From the NCBI GenBank assembly GCA_963853835.1, contig OY970824.1, positions 4,655,001-4,719,000 of the forward strand: DNA of 64,000 nucleotides, in the 5' to 3' direction. The notes below the pieces were generated by a model. That model saw nothing but the letters and a program-made list of their open reading frames with translations, was not told where the DNA came from and made no database searches. Position numbers and translations under genes: made by a program. Positions 43,911-55,559 of this stretch are shown here, piece by piece. Source of the DNA: Calendula officinalis. Lineage: Eukaryota > Streptophyta > Magnoliopsida > Asterales > Asteraceae. How positions within the stretch are numbered: the first letter of the stretch is position 1; the number at the start of each line of letters is the position of its first letter.

Positions 43911-46441
43911 GTGTCCCAGGAACATGATTTAAATCTGCAGAGTGCTACTCTTCACTCTGTAGAAGTCCGACCTTTGACCAAATCAATCCAAAAACATTAT
44001 AAAAGGAAGAAATCTTCCTTAAAGGACACCAGGGGACAAATTGAGTCAAACCTCGGGCTCCAAGAGTTGTCCTCCAAGGAGGAGAGAGGACATGAGGAAA
44101 GGGCTCTCACTACTGATGCCCCAAAGGTGGGTGCACAGGATAGTGAGAACATAACTAAGACCCAGACCTCGGCAACTCTAAGTGATGACTCTTTTGAGGA
44201 ATTACTAAGAGGACCCCGGTGCCAAGAAACCACAAGGGGGGCACTACTGCTTCTTCTAGGAAGAAGAGAGTGTCCAAACAACCCATTTCATCACCAAGAA
44301 GTGATGAGGGTAGAACTGAAACTGTTGAATTGACGGAAAGGATGGAAAACCTTAAAGCCAATGTACCTGTCAGTGAGCCCGATGATCTTGCTAGATGGAG
44401 TGAGGGCAGTATTAAACAAACACAATTGACGGATAGGTTGGGATACCTTGAATCCACTGTACATGACTGCCTTAAATATCTCACCAATCAGGGAAAAACA
44501 ATGACAGTAATGAAGAAGCATATCAATACCATCAACAAGAGAATGAGAATGTATGAGCACAGGCTTCTTCAACAAACAAGAATTATTAGAAAGTTGAAAA
44601 AGAAGGTTGAAAATAGTGACGCTCCACCAGTTGAGCTCACTAAGGGGGAGAAGGACAATATTCAAACCATGATAGATGAATCCATTGCAGCAGCAGCAAC
44701 TTCTCTCCTCAATCTCAAAGAAACAACAGTTGATGAAGGCCTAGAAAAGATGGATATTGATGATGAGGCTACTACTACTGCTCCTATGGAAGAACAAGCT
44801 CAACAAGAAGAACCAGTAGTAATTCCTACTACTGATATCATAGTAGTAGTAAATCAAGAAGAGGAAATAACTGCACCAAACACTACTGATGCCCTATCAG
44901 TAGTAACTCCTGAAGTCACACCAGTAGTAACTACCTTGGTTACTACTGAAGAGGAAGAACTAAATTTACCAGAGCTAATTGAATGAGAACGTTTTGAAAT
45001 CATCACCAAACCACCAACACCTGATCAACCACTTATCATACCTGACATTGATGATAATGTGAACTGGTTTGAAGTTGATGAATGCACACTTCCTCAACAT
45101 CCAAAAATTCTTCAACAGAATGAACTTAGTTTATTTTCTCCATCAATAATAATCAGAGGTGTTCCTGATATGAAATACATTCCACCTCCACCTTCAGCTT
45201 GTATTGGAAAGGGTAAAGAAATTTATGATGAAGATTACCCTAACAGAGCACTAGGTCACTACATGGTGAACAAAACTAATCTTGTTAGAGCTGATAAACA
45301 ATCAAGATGGAAGGTGAAACATAAGAGATACTTAGAGAAAGTAGCTATGTATCAAGCTCTTGAAGAGAAGAAAAAGAAGGCTAAAACTGAAATACCTTTT
45401 CAAATACCTGTTCAAATAAAAGATGTTCAGATAGAAGCTCAAAAAGTAGAATTTAAAAGACTCAGAAAAGTTGAAGAAGAACATATAAATTGTCTTGAAG
45501 ATCTGGTATCTGAATGTAAAAGAACTAAAAGTGAATTAACAGATGATGTATTTGAATAGAAGACAAATATGATTGAATATTTGAAATCAAAAGGGCACAG
45601 TGCAAAGTCCTTTGGCAGAATGAAAATGATCACTATTATTGAAAAATATTATGCTGCCAAGAAGAAAGAATTGGCTGAACAAGAAGCTGAAGAAGAAAAG
45701 AAATCAAAAGCCTTAATTCCAATCAGTCCAAGTTTAATTAAAGCTGGTAGTATATCAACTACTGGTGAATCCTCAACTCCCCAAATTAAGAAAAGAAAGG
45801 CTATTACTCAAGAACAAAGTGCTCAAAAGAAGTCAAAAACAGAACAAATTATTCCTGTTCTTGAAGTACCTGTTGCTCCCTTGCAAAACAATCCAATCAT
45901 CAATTGGAGGGTTATGCCTAACAATGCAATAGAAATTATAAGGGAAGACAAAGCTGTACAAAGATTTACTGGATGGTTACCATTGATTAGAAGCTGTTCA
46001 AGAAGTGATGTAATAAAACTTATGATCATTGGAAAACCAAGGATGTCAAAGAAATCATGGAAAGAATCTGGTGCTGGATACTTAACAAGAATGATTGATG
46101 CTGCATTTTATCCAGATAACTACCCAGAATTATTTACAAATCCAGAAAATGTATATGCTTGGAATGTAATCCCAACTGCAAATATGTACTTCTTTGAAAG
46201 GTCAAGCAAAAGATGTGAGCTTTATTTGTATGAAAAAGAATATCCACACTCTGAAAAGGTTATGTATTAGATATTCACAAACACAATGATGAAACTATAT
46301 GATGCTGTAATGTTCCAGAACAAATTGAATTATTTCACAAAGAAAAATAACAAATACATCATTGAACAAAGAAGACAACAGAATCAAAGAACCCTAGAGA
46401 AAAGAAAGAGGGAAGAAGAAGAACAAAAGAAACTTAATTGA
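43911..46441 (+). pseudogene. Extra 3' ORF of a copia-type retrotransposon, with stops
   Basis: One long frame is broken by a frameshift near 44217 and three in-frame stops (44984, 45557, 46268). The N-terminal part is basic (HYKRKKSSLKD), the middle a coiled-coil-like region (NTINKRMRMYEHRLLQQTRI) and then an acidic TT/VV-rich stretch. The C-terminal half contains NPIINWRVMPNNAIEIIRED and YAWNVIPTANMYFFERSSKR, and it ends EEEEQKKLN just before a polypurine tract and 3' LTR. This position, downstream of where pol would be, fits the extra third ORF seen in some copia lineages; no integrase or reverse transcriptase is left. It is a 5'-truncated, decayed element. Confidence 0.65.
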
Positions 46442-46460
46442 TTGAAAGAGAATCAATAAG

Positions 46461-46473
46461 TTTAGGGGGAGAT
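46461..46473 (+). other. Polypurine tract before the 3' LTR
   Basis: TTTAGGGGGAGAT immediately precedes the TGTTAGAGC start of the LTR. It is the plus-strand priming site of the element. Confidence 0.8.
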
Positions 46474-47116
46474 TGTTAGAGCAGATCACAGTTCAACTTA
46501 CTACTGATGCTGCAGTTAGTACTGATCATAGTTATTACTGATGAAGACTATGGTTGTTACTGATGGGGCAGAAACACTTACTACTGATGAGTTGATACTG
46601 GTGAAGTCTATAACTATGTTACTACTGATCATGCACATATTGAAGATACTACCGATCATTAGTAGTTACTACTGACGTTGGTTTTGGACTTACTACTTGA
46701 TCACCAGAGTTACTACTGACGATGCTTATTTACTACTGGTGATTGGTATTACTACTGGTATACGTTTTGGAAGCATATCAAGTCCGAGATCTTCGCAGAG
46801 ATAGTTATAGAATGTTATTCAATGTATATCTTTTATTATTCGATGTAAATCAAGTCCTAGAATAACTAGGGTAAATAGTTAGGCTTCAAGGACTATTATA
46901 TATAGTTCCTTACGAATTGTAAACGTACGTGTGTATTGTTAATCAATAATATACATTGAAGCTTTTTGTGAAACTGTGTTCTTAATATTATTACTTATTG
47001 TTCTTACAGTTCATCGTTCTTAATTATATTGATATAGTGTTAATCCGCTGTAACTTCTACCATCAATTAGATCTAAAGGTGTTTATTAACTAATTTATAG
47101 TTAATCGATCCTGACA
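46474..47116 (+). mobile_element. 3' LTR of a copia-type retrotransposon
   Basis: The 643-bp LTR runs from TGTTAGAGCAG to ATCCTGACA. The 5' half repeats TTACTACTGAT-type motifs; the 3' half matches, in opposite orientation, the LTR at 73-692 (for example AGCTTTTTGTGAAACTGT and TTAATCGATCCTGACA). No 5' LTR of this copy is in the window. Confidence 0.85.
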
Positions 47117-48122
47117 GCACTTTTTATTTATTTATTTGATTTGGTTTTTTTTAACATCAATTCACCCATCTTTAACTTTTAAATTTTTTTATTTTAAACC
47201 ATAAGATATCATAATGGAGCAAGAAGATTAACATTAAATTTGTATTATATTGTTTTTTTGTTCATGAATAGAAAATAATAAATCATATAAATCGAATCTA
47301 AATTTTAATATAAAAAGTGTAAGTTTTAAACCCCACAACATTGTGCGGTTACCATTATACTTGTTTTACACACAAAAGGATCAAATTCAATCAATTCAGG
47401 TAGTAGAATACACAAGACCAAAGAAAAACCTAATTAACCCCCAAATTAATACAAGATTTAAATTAGTTCAAATTCAATAATCAGGCATTAGCAGAAGAAT
47501 CTTGCCTTGTTGTCAACAACCGTTATTCTTCATCACCGAGGTAGAACACTAATAAGAAATTAACCGATTCCCCTAGCTTCACCACATCCACCGCCGCCGA
47601 AGATTAACTTTGCCGCCAATCCTCATCTTCAATTCGTCTCCAATCTCCACCTTTAACTGGACAAGATCAACTTTGTTAAGTACCTCTGGATTTCGATTTT
47701 AATTTTGACAGTCCCGGTGGCTTAGGGTTTTTGGGGAAGGAGATAAGTTTTGATTTCGTGGATTTCGATCTCATGGCTAGATTCATGTGGGGGTTTTTAT
47801 TCGATTTGTTCTTGCCAGGAAAACATAGATGAATTTCAGTGAGGGTTTAAATTTCTGGTAGTTCATTACTCCGTATAATATATAATCCTTATCATCCCAT
47901 GAGTTTAAACTACTTAATTAAATTGAAATTGGGCAACACTTCTATCATCCATACCAATATTAATGAGCGCATTCAAAGACTACGCAATATATTGATTTTA
48001 TTGTTCAAACACGTAATTCAAAATTACACTTACAAGTACATTCTTAGATATACTCTGCTTTCATGGGTTGAATTTGCTATTCAATTAACCATGCATTAAT
48101 TAGTTTAAATGAAAAAAATCAA
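47117..48122. other. 3' flank of NRT2 copy 1, no gene recognised
   Basis: AT-rich up to 47500, then a GC-richer stretch without a gene I can model. From 47974 onward the sequence is repeated at 61986, so this region contains the left border of the tandem duplication. Confidence 0.5.
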
Positions 48123-49968
48123 TTAAGCATGGTTAGGGGTGTTCCCCGGCGGTGTTGGAGCTGAGCCCACCTTGCCACCACGCTCCCCTCGGCTGTTCTC
48201 GGCGAACCGAAGACTTGCTTGATGCATTCCCTTTTGTTTCTCTTCCTCGGTCCATTCGGAAACATAGTAATTCTCTTCACTACCTTTTACGATGTCTTGA
48301 GTGGGTGGGAAAAACATGCTCCCCCATTGTGGGAAGTGAACGAAGCTCACCGGAATTGTGACAAGCATGATCATGATGCCCATGTAAGACAGCCCCTTTT
48401 CGGTGGAGAACGTTGAATTTGCAAAGAATATTAGTTGAGTTAAACCCGAGCCGAAGTTCCCACCGGCACCGGTCATCCCCGAGATGATTCCAAGTGACCG
48501 CCGGGAAATGAAGGGAATGATGCCGAATGTGGCCCCACATGCCGCTTGTGCTCCGATGGAGAAGAGCATCATGAAAGTGATGGCTAAAGGCAACGAGTTG
48601 ACCAAACCAAGGCACAGACAGAAAAGACCGCCGGCGGTTTGAAGAAGCCACAGGTTCCATAGTCGACCTCGCATCCCAAATCGTTTGGCCATGTAATCTG
48701 ACGTGAACCCTCCAAAGGGACGAGCGAGAAGGTTTGCCATTCCAAAGCAGGCAGCAACGATTCCGGCAAGGTGAAGCTTTAGGTCAAATCTATTGATCGA
48801 TTATACAAAACAAAAGTTAATATGCATATAATTAAATTTTAAAGGTGCTTTTTATCTTACATTTATCTTTTTTTAGATTTGATTTCTTCTAGCTATTGAG
48901 AGATAAGTAAAAGTAAACAAGAAGTTTAATTAAAAAGAATTATACCTGTCATAGAAGTATTCCGCGATGACGTTGTCGATTGTTAACTCGACACCCATCG
49001 AGTAACCATAGAGTAGTACAAATATCCACGTCCGATAGTTTGTGACAGCATACCATAGTACCTAAAAAGAAAGTAATTAACAAAATTAGCCCAATTTATT
49101 GTTTGTACCGTTGATGGGCCGGTTAGAAATTAGGTAAAAAATATACCTTGCCGAATTTATCTTTCGCAACATCACCCTTCTTCTGAAGTGCACCAAGGTT
49201 ACCATCAGGCAAATCTTGACCAAGAGTTAGCACCAAAATGCCCATAATTACATTAAACCACCCCGGAATGAAAAACGCGATCCTCCACGCCGTGAAGGGT
49301 GTGGCACCGCATTTCTTGATGATCTCAAACAACACCGGCATAAGGAGTTGCGTGGCCCCACCGCCCATGTTCCCCCACCCGGCGGCCGTCCCGTTGACCA
49401 GCCCAATAATCTTGCTGTTAAACATGGTACTCATCCAGTACTGGCATGACACAAACGTAGCCAAAGAAAACCCGATCATGAAGCGGACAGCTATGTAGCC
49501 ACTCGCGTCACTGACGAAAGACATGCAGAAGACGGTGGGTGCCGACAACATGATGAGGAAAGCACACCCGTAACGAGGCCCCAACAAGTCACACACGGCA
49601 CCCATCACCAGCCTCGAGAAGATACTTCCGGAAACGGAGGCCACACCGGCGTTCCCAATGTCGGATTTGGTGAGATCGAGGTTGTCCCGGATGATGGGGA
49701 CCAGGGGAGCCGCCGCAAAGGTGGAGATGAAGGTGGTGAAGAAAGAGATCCAGGAGAGATGGAAGGTTCTCATGTGCGGGTTTGCAAATGAGAATAGTTT
49801 AAACACCGTTGCCTTGTGCTCCGAGTCCACCGGTAAGTCAAATTTGGCACTGCGGTCAGTGTGCACCATCGGAGACGCCACAGAGAAGGCCAGCACCGCC
49901 TCCCGCCCGGTGACTCCATGCATGGAGCTTCCCGGAGATCCTTCAATCTCAGGCATTAATGTAATTGT
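47974..49968. repeat. Tandem segmental duplication, copy 1 (before CACTA insertion)
   Basis: This segment is repeated at 61986-63980 with a constant offset of 14,012 bp. By eye I see five substitutions beyond the border zone and no indels, including in both introns and the 3' flank. At the border, CAAAGACTA is present on both sides with one mismatch two bases from its end. After the inserted CACTA element, homology resumes at 55441 and continues to the window end. Confidence 0.95.
48123..49956 (-). CDS. NRT2: High-affinity nitrate transporter NRT2, copy 1, three exons
   Basis: This is a plasma-membrane proton/nitrate symporter of the major facilitator superfamily (NNP family), which works with NAR2/NRT3 in high-affinity uptake. 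Exons on the minus strand are 49147-49956, 48946-49061 and 48123-48789; junctions are GT-AG and in phase, giving 530 residues, the usual length. Seen motifs: N-terminal PGSSMHGVTGRE; MFS signature GAVCDLLGPRYG; nitrate signatures AAGWGNMGGGATQLL and MTGAGGNFGSGLTQL; and the hydrophilic tail SLRFAENSRGE to NTPNHA. The ATG at 49956 is preferred over an in-frame GTG 15 bp upstream because copy 2 starts at the same Met. A 5.47-kb CACTA element begins 12 bp upstream of this ATG, separating the gene from its TATA box at 55543. The protein is intact but expression may be altered. It differs from copy 2 at residues 27 (Ala) and 506 (Glu). Confidence 0.96.
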
Positions 49969-50578
49969 CACTACAAGAAAAAGAAGCTTTAGTGAGGAAA
50001 AAAGTCCTCACCCAAAGTCCAAAAATCCTCACTAAAGATTAACAGTGAGGACATATCCTCACCTTAAAGTCCTCACTATAGCCCCGAGACAATATGTCTT
50101 TCGTGAGGACCATTTTTTTCTATAGTGAGGACATCTGACTACTATAAAATAAATGGAAAAGAAATTGATATTAAATATAGTGAGGACATGTCCACACAAT
50201 AGTTAATTGAATTATACGGTATATTTCTACTTATTATACATAGTTATTATATAATAATTAGATATAATTAATATTTGTGAGGATATACGGAGTATAATAC
50301 GGTTACCAATCGGTATATATTGTATAATATAATTAGATATGGTGAGGACACGTCCTCACCATAAGGTAATTTATAATTGTTTTAATACAGCTGTATTTGC
50401 TATTTCCAGCCCATTTTCTAGGCTTTTTACATGCTTTCGGCAAGCCAAAAAATTCAAACAACATTAGTAACAACATCCTTAACAATATTATCAATAATAC
50501 AAAATATCATCGAAGTTTGACAAAAATAAGTATCGATGCAATAATCTTATATAGTTTTATAACTAGAAAACCTACAAT

Positions 50579-52384
50579 TCAACCCTCGTCCTCGTCCTCC
50601 AAAATCACATGCATTTCCTCATCCCCCGTGACAACGTCTTCAAATTCAAAATCTATGTCGTAGTGGGCTTTCAAACCGCGTTGGATGACGCTCAATTTAG
50701 CCGATGTTTGTGCACATTTAGCCTCCGTTTGTGCACATTTAGCCTCCGTTTGTGCACATTTCTCCGCCACCAACGCATCAACCTCTTCTTGGGTGTATAA
50801 ATGTTCTCCAACATGTTGAGATCGTTTGGCTAAGATAACCGAAGAAGAATTGGGACGACGTATTACTTGCCCACGACCTCGCTTGTGTCCGCGACGTATG
50901 CCTAACACTTGGTCAATTATTTCATCTTCAGTCAGTGGGTTCGGAACATCGATTTGGGAGTCTTTTAACGCCACCATGTTTTCCTGTTTAGTTACAAAAT
51001 GTTTAGTTAAAATAGAGATGAGTATGGTTTATATAATTTCATATATCTAAATAAAAGAAATTACTTACATATTGTCGTTGAGCAACATTACCACCACCAT
51101 CAGCAAAGGTCCCTTTTCTTATATGATTTTCTTGAAACGAGTCAATATGGCTTGGATATACACCATTGGCTTTGTGCTGAAAACCCATAAAATGAATTAA
51201 TTATATAGTTAATTTAGAAAGTACCGATCCAAATAATTTAGATAATTATTTAGTTTGACCCAAACCGGAAATAACCGATAAGGGTATGGTTCGTTTATAA
51301 TCTTTTATAATTCAACAAAATTTCTGCACAAAAAATTGCAGAAAAATGGCTTGAAAACAGTATAAAAAAATAGAAGAAAAAAATATATTTTTTTCTATTT
51401 TTTGCTACTGTTATCAAGCAATTTTTCTGCAAATTTTGTGTCATTTTGTGCAGAATTTCAGTTGTGTTACAAAAGAATATAAACGAACTAGACCAGTTCT
51501 CTCGGTCCATCATAATCAGGTTTTTCGGTTCCCGGTTCTAGCCGGCTCGGTCTGGTTCGCGGCCCATGCATAAGCCTAGGTTTAGGTTAAAATCTCACCC
51601 CTACGTATAATTACATTGACTTACCCGTTCATATCGCGTCTCAACGTACGACTTACTACCATGGTAACTCGGATATTGTTGCATAGCCTTATTAGCAGAA
51701 TTGACATGTGCTCTATGAATGTTGTCTTCTTTAGTGTAGTAGTCAAGAAGTTCATTCCAACTTTCAGAAGACATATCAGACGGTGGTTTTTGGCGGAGTG
51801 CTTCCACACACCTATGCCCACCTCTGTTCGTGAAATATTTGTTCTTAAATTTATATTTGCTACTTGAATACAGTTTCGCACAAAGCGTCGACACCCCAGT
51901 CACAATGTTTATAGCGAGTGTCTGGCAGCCATCAAGGTGCGGTTTCATATTAAAGTACGTCTGCAATTTATAAAAAAATAATTAGCGATGTATATTTTAA
52001 AGTTTCAATATATATTAGACAATGTCAACCTCGATTTGGGGCCATATAGTGGTCTTGAACTTTGCAGGGACTTTCTCCCAAGTATCGAAAGTAAAGGGCA
52101 CACTATTCCTCAAAGTTACCCCAAGCAAGCTTTTGAAATCTTTAGCTAATGGACCAACCGGACGAAATGTATGTTGGTCTGTCACGTCAAAGCTAATGTC
52201 TAATGGCTTATGATTGCCAATTTCCCATAGCTTATTAAGCTTGCAACTTTTGGACTTTCCACGAGTTTTTTTCGAACCTACAAATTCAAGACAAAAAAAA
52301 AAGTTACAAGTAAAGAAAATTCAAGTAAACAAAGTATTCCAGAATTTTCTTACCTGTAGTTGCACAACCCGAAACAGAAGTCAT
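50579..52384 (-). CDS. CACTA-encoded Ptta/En/Spm-type protein, five exons
   Basis: This is a transposon protein of the plant Ptta/En/Spm group (Transposase_24 type), thought to act in element mobility rather than catalysis. Exons on the minus strand are 52354-52384, 52030-52277, 51625-51960, 51069-51176 and 50579-50983; all junctions are GT-AG and in phase, giving 375 residues without a stop. Seen: a basic N-terminal stretch GSKKTRGKSKSCKLNKLWEI, then FRPVGPLAKDFKSLLG and FTFDTWEKVPAKFKTTIWP, the signature part of the family. Later come SWNELLDYYTKEDNIHRAHV, HIDSFQENHIRKGTFADGGG and a C-terminal triplicate heptad CAQTEAK before an acidic end. It is transcribed toward NRT2 copy 1, and its stop lies 622 bp upstream of the NRT2 ATG, so read-through transcripts are possible. 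Confidence 0.8.
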
Positions 52385-54800
52385 CTAGAAAATCAAATAC
52401 AAGAATAAAATCCTACAAGATAAGCATAAAATGTTTGATAAAATCAACAACTACAACACAATTTAACAAGATCACAAATCTTCACTGTTTTAAAAAACAC
52501 AAAAGAAATTTGTTGTTTTAGAAACATACATAACGGTTTCAATTTGGACCAAGTGAAATTCACAAGTCATCACTACTTTAAACAACAAAACTTACCCAAC
52601 TACTACACTTGTGAACTGCACGATTCTTCAATTTGGACCAAATCTTCACTGTTTTAAATATAAACAGATCAAATATGTTTTAAATAACCAAACAACATCA
52701 TGTAATTTAAACTTTAATTACCAAAAACTTACCTGAGATTGAGGATAGCAGGGGCCAAAGAACTCCAAATATGTGCGGCTATAAAAATAAATGTATTAAG
52801 AACTCAGATTATTAAGAACTCAAATTAAAAACCCTGATTATTAACGACTGTAATAACAATAGCTCCAATTTTGTGCGGCTGTTCGTTCCCAAATATCAAA
52901 AAGAGACGACATCGTGTCATTGTCTTCTCGATTCGTAAAAATCAAAAGAGATTTATACTATACATTCGGAAAAGGAAGAACTGGAGAAGATTACCGGTTG
53001 AGAGATGATGATTCTGCGCGGCTGGAAGAAAGATCGACCGTTCAATCGACGGGTGGGGTGAGGGACGATGGTCTGGTGTAGTTTGGACTTTGGAGGCTGT
53101 AGGCGTGAATGAAATGGTCTGGTGTAGTTTAAAACCCTAAACTAATGTATCTTTTTTGTATTTACTTACTTCCTACTCGTTCAAATATTGGTCTTTATTT
53201 ATTAATATAAAACAATATATTATATACTCATATTTAGTTTACATTTTTTATATTAACTTGTTTAAAATGAAAAGAGTTACTTAGAATAGGCATATAAATT
53301 AGGGGTGAACATGGTACGATACCATGTATATTTTCCTCATACCATACCAACTATACTTGGCACACTAATCTAGCTACCAGTACCGTACCAACTATCTTTG
53401 GTACCAATTTGTTTGGCTACCAACAATCATGGTTGGTACGAATTGGTACTGGCTAAGTTGCACGGAAACGCCCAACCATAAGTCGTTCCCGTTTCCGATA
53501 CTGCCAAGAAACGGATCCGGCCCCCATACGCCCAGAAACATTTCTGGATCACCCGATACGTTTCGCTCGAAATTATATACTTTAAGTTCTATATAAATGA
53601 GCTCTTTATCTAAAGCCCAGGTACGTTGGTAGCATGTTGGGTGGTTTTATTCGGTACAAATTTGACACCCCTAATGTAAATGAGCCGAGTGGAACTCGAG
53701 CTCGATTAGGCTCATTTGAGCTTAGCTCAGCTCTTTTAAGTTTTCATAGATGCGGGCCTAAACGAGCTCTTTATCTAAAGCTCAGGTTCGGGCTCATTTA
53801 ATAAACGAACTCTAAGTTAATCTCAAGCTCGGCTATAACTCGTTTAACTCGATCTTTTAACGAGTTGGGCTAGAGTAGCGAACCCGGACCCGAACCCGCG
53901 AACCTGAACCCGACCTGTATTGGCACCCCTATCGAGAGAGTTGGGGAAACATACCTTAAGGGTTTTGCAACAGAAATACACCACACTCTTCATGATTAGA
54001 GACTTGCATAAATTTTAGACATTAAATCGTCCGTCAAGTCTTCCATTTATAGGGATTGCAAGACGTGAAAACTAAGGTATGTATGTATTGTACACGTGTA
54101 CGAATTATGTTGGTCTTGCATAAATTGTAAATTGCTCGATATATGTTACTATTTGTGACTCACGGTCTTGTATTATACTTGTGTGTTTCTATGTCACTAA
54201 AGCTTCAGATGCTAAGAGATGTTCATATAACCATGAGTATTTCAAGTACTTAGTGTTGTATTTGTCTTCAAGACCAAGTGTGTCACTGTTAAGTACACAT
54301 TGAATCTACTATGACCATCTGAACGGTTGGTCACTGATTCTGCACGAGGAAATGATCGTTGCTTCTTTGGATGTTCATACAGAGTAGTTGAGTTGGTGAG
54401 GATTTGAATATATCAGATACTCATATACTCACAATCTGAAGAACTCATTTGTAGATTGTCTTCCGACTATTATCTATATGTCTTCATTAAATCTATTTCA
54501 CTAATGGTTGTTTTCAGCGACCCAAGAACGTATAACTTCAATTTATGATCAACTGAAAACCTCGATTGGTAAATTGTAGAATAAACACATATCATTCAAC
54601 CATAATTTTAAAAACTTTCTATAAAATAATATATATCACTGATAAGTTAATGATTAACAACTACAAATAGTAACATATATCGAGCAATTTACAATCCTGA
54701 TTATTGGCTCATAATTAACAATAATATATATGGAATTAGAAACTATTTTAAATGCATATTATTTAGTGTGTAAAATTAAAAATTAAAACAAAAATACAAG
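52385..54800. other. CACTA interior without catalytic gene; nested hAT-like pieces
   Basis: This is the 5' side of the element gene. No DDE transposase frame is visible in any reading frame. Between about 53303 and 53930 are TAGGGGTGAACATG, GACACCCCTA (about 53670) and GGCACCCCTA, with GGTACGA and GAGCTCG repeats between them, suggesting one or two nested hAT-like MITEs. Exact limits were not found. Confidence 0.5.
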
Positions 54801-55542
54801 CAAAATTATAATGAGGACATGTCCTCACCAAAAGTAAGGCGCCATTTTGTAAAATTTTAAGATTTTGGTGGGAATATATTTTCATTTTGGAGGCAAATGA
54901 AAAAACTTTATGCTCAGGATATGTCCTCACCTAAAGTAACCCGCAATTTTATAAATTTGGGGGGAAATTGATTTTTTTTTAAACCTATTCAACTTTTGGT
55001 ACGAAAAATCAAAAAATGAAAGTGAAATACAAGAAAAAGTTATAGTGAGGCCATGTCCTCACTAAAAAATAACCCACGTTTTTATTTATTTTTCCGGGAA
55101 ATTAATTTTTTGTTTAGCTCCTATTTAATTTGATAAGAAAAATCATATACGAAAATTAAAATTTTTAAAAAACATATAGTGAGGATATGTCCTCTCTAAA
55201 CTATTTGTCAAAGTAAAAAGTCAATAAAGACAGTTCCTCTGAATCCTTTTAATTTTGATGAAGAAAAATAAATCAAAAATAAAAACTAAAATATATATTG
55301 TGAGGACATATCCTCACTATACAGTAAGTCAAACTATTTTTTCAATAAAGTAATATAATTTTGTCTTTTAGTGATCTATGGTGAGGACATGTTGTCCTCA
55401 CTAAAAGTTTTGGTGACCATAGGTCTTTTTTCTTGTAGTGTGTAATTATATATATATTTCAAGTCTTTATATTCTGACTTGAATACTTTTAGTTAATTTG
55501 TTGTTGTGTTGCTAATATGTGTTTACCAGATATGATCGAGTG

Positions 55543-55550
55543 TTTATATA
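55543..55550 (-). promoter_or_regulatory. TATA box of NRT2 copy 1
   Basis: On the minus strand TATATAAA is followed by ACACTCG. Subtracting the CACTA element plus one TGT (5475 bp), it would lie about 115 bp upstream of the NRT2 ATG, a normal distance. The CACTA insertion therefore lies in the 5' untranslated region, downstream of this box. Confidence 0.65.
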
Positions 55551-55559
55551 GGCAAGGTT

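Larger units (their letters stand above)
49969..55440 (-). mobile_element. CACTA (En/Spm) transposon in the NRT2 copy 1 leader
   Basis: The ends CACTACAAGAAAAA and TTTTTTCTTGTAGTG are inverted, and the 3-bp target duplication TGT flanks the element (49966-49968 and 55441-55443). The matching site in the duplicated copy (63978-63981) has a single TGT and no element. Subterminal regions carry many copies of GTGAGGACATGTCCTCAC-type palindromes (50042-50356 and 54810-55400), as in other CACTA elements. The element is 5472 bp and carries one recognisable gene (50579-52384) but no DDE transposase frame, so it is probably non-autonomous. Confidence 0.97.

Noticed and set aside
48152..48660. Antisense and off-frame open frames across the NRT2 exons (also 62164-62672)
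   Set aside because: They are shadows of the conserved, GC-rich NRT2 coding sequence and break at its introns.
49969..49971. GTG 15 bp upstream of the NRT2 copy 1 ATG as an alternative start
   Set aside because: It is created by the CACTA end itself. The duplicated copy starts at the same downstream Met.
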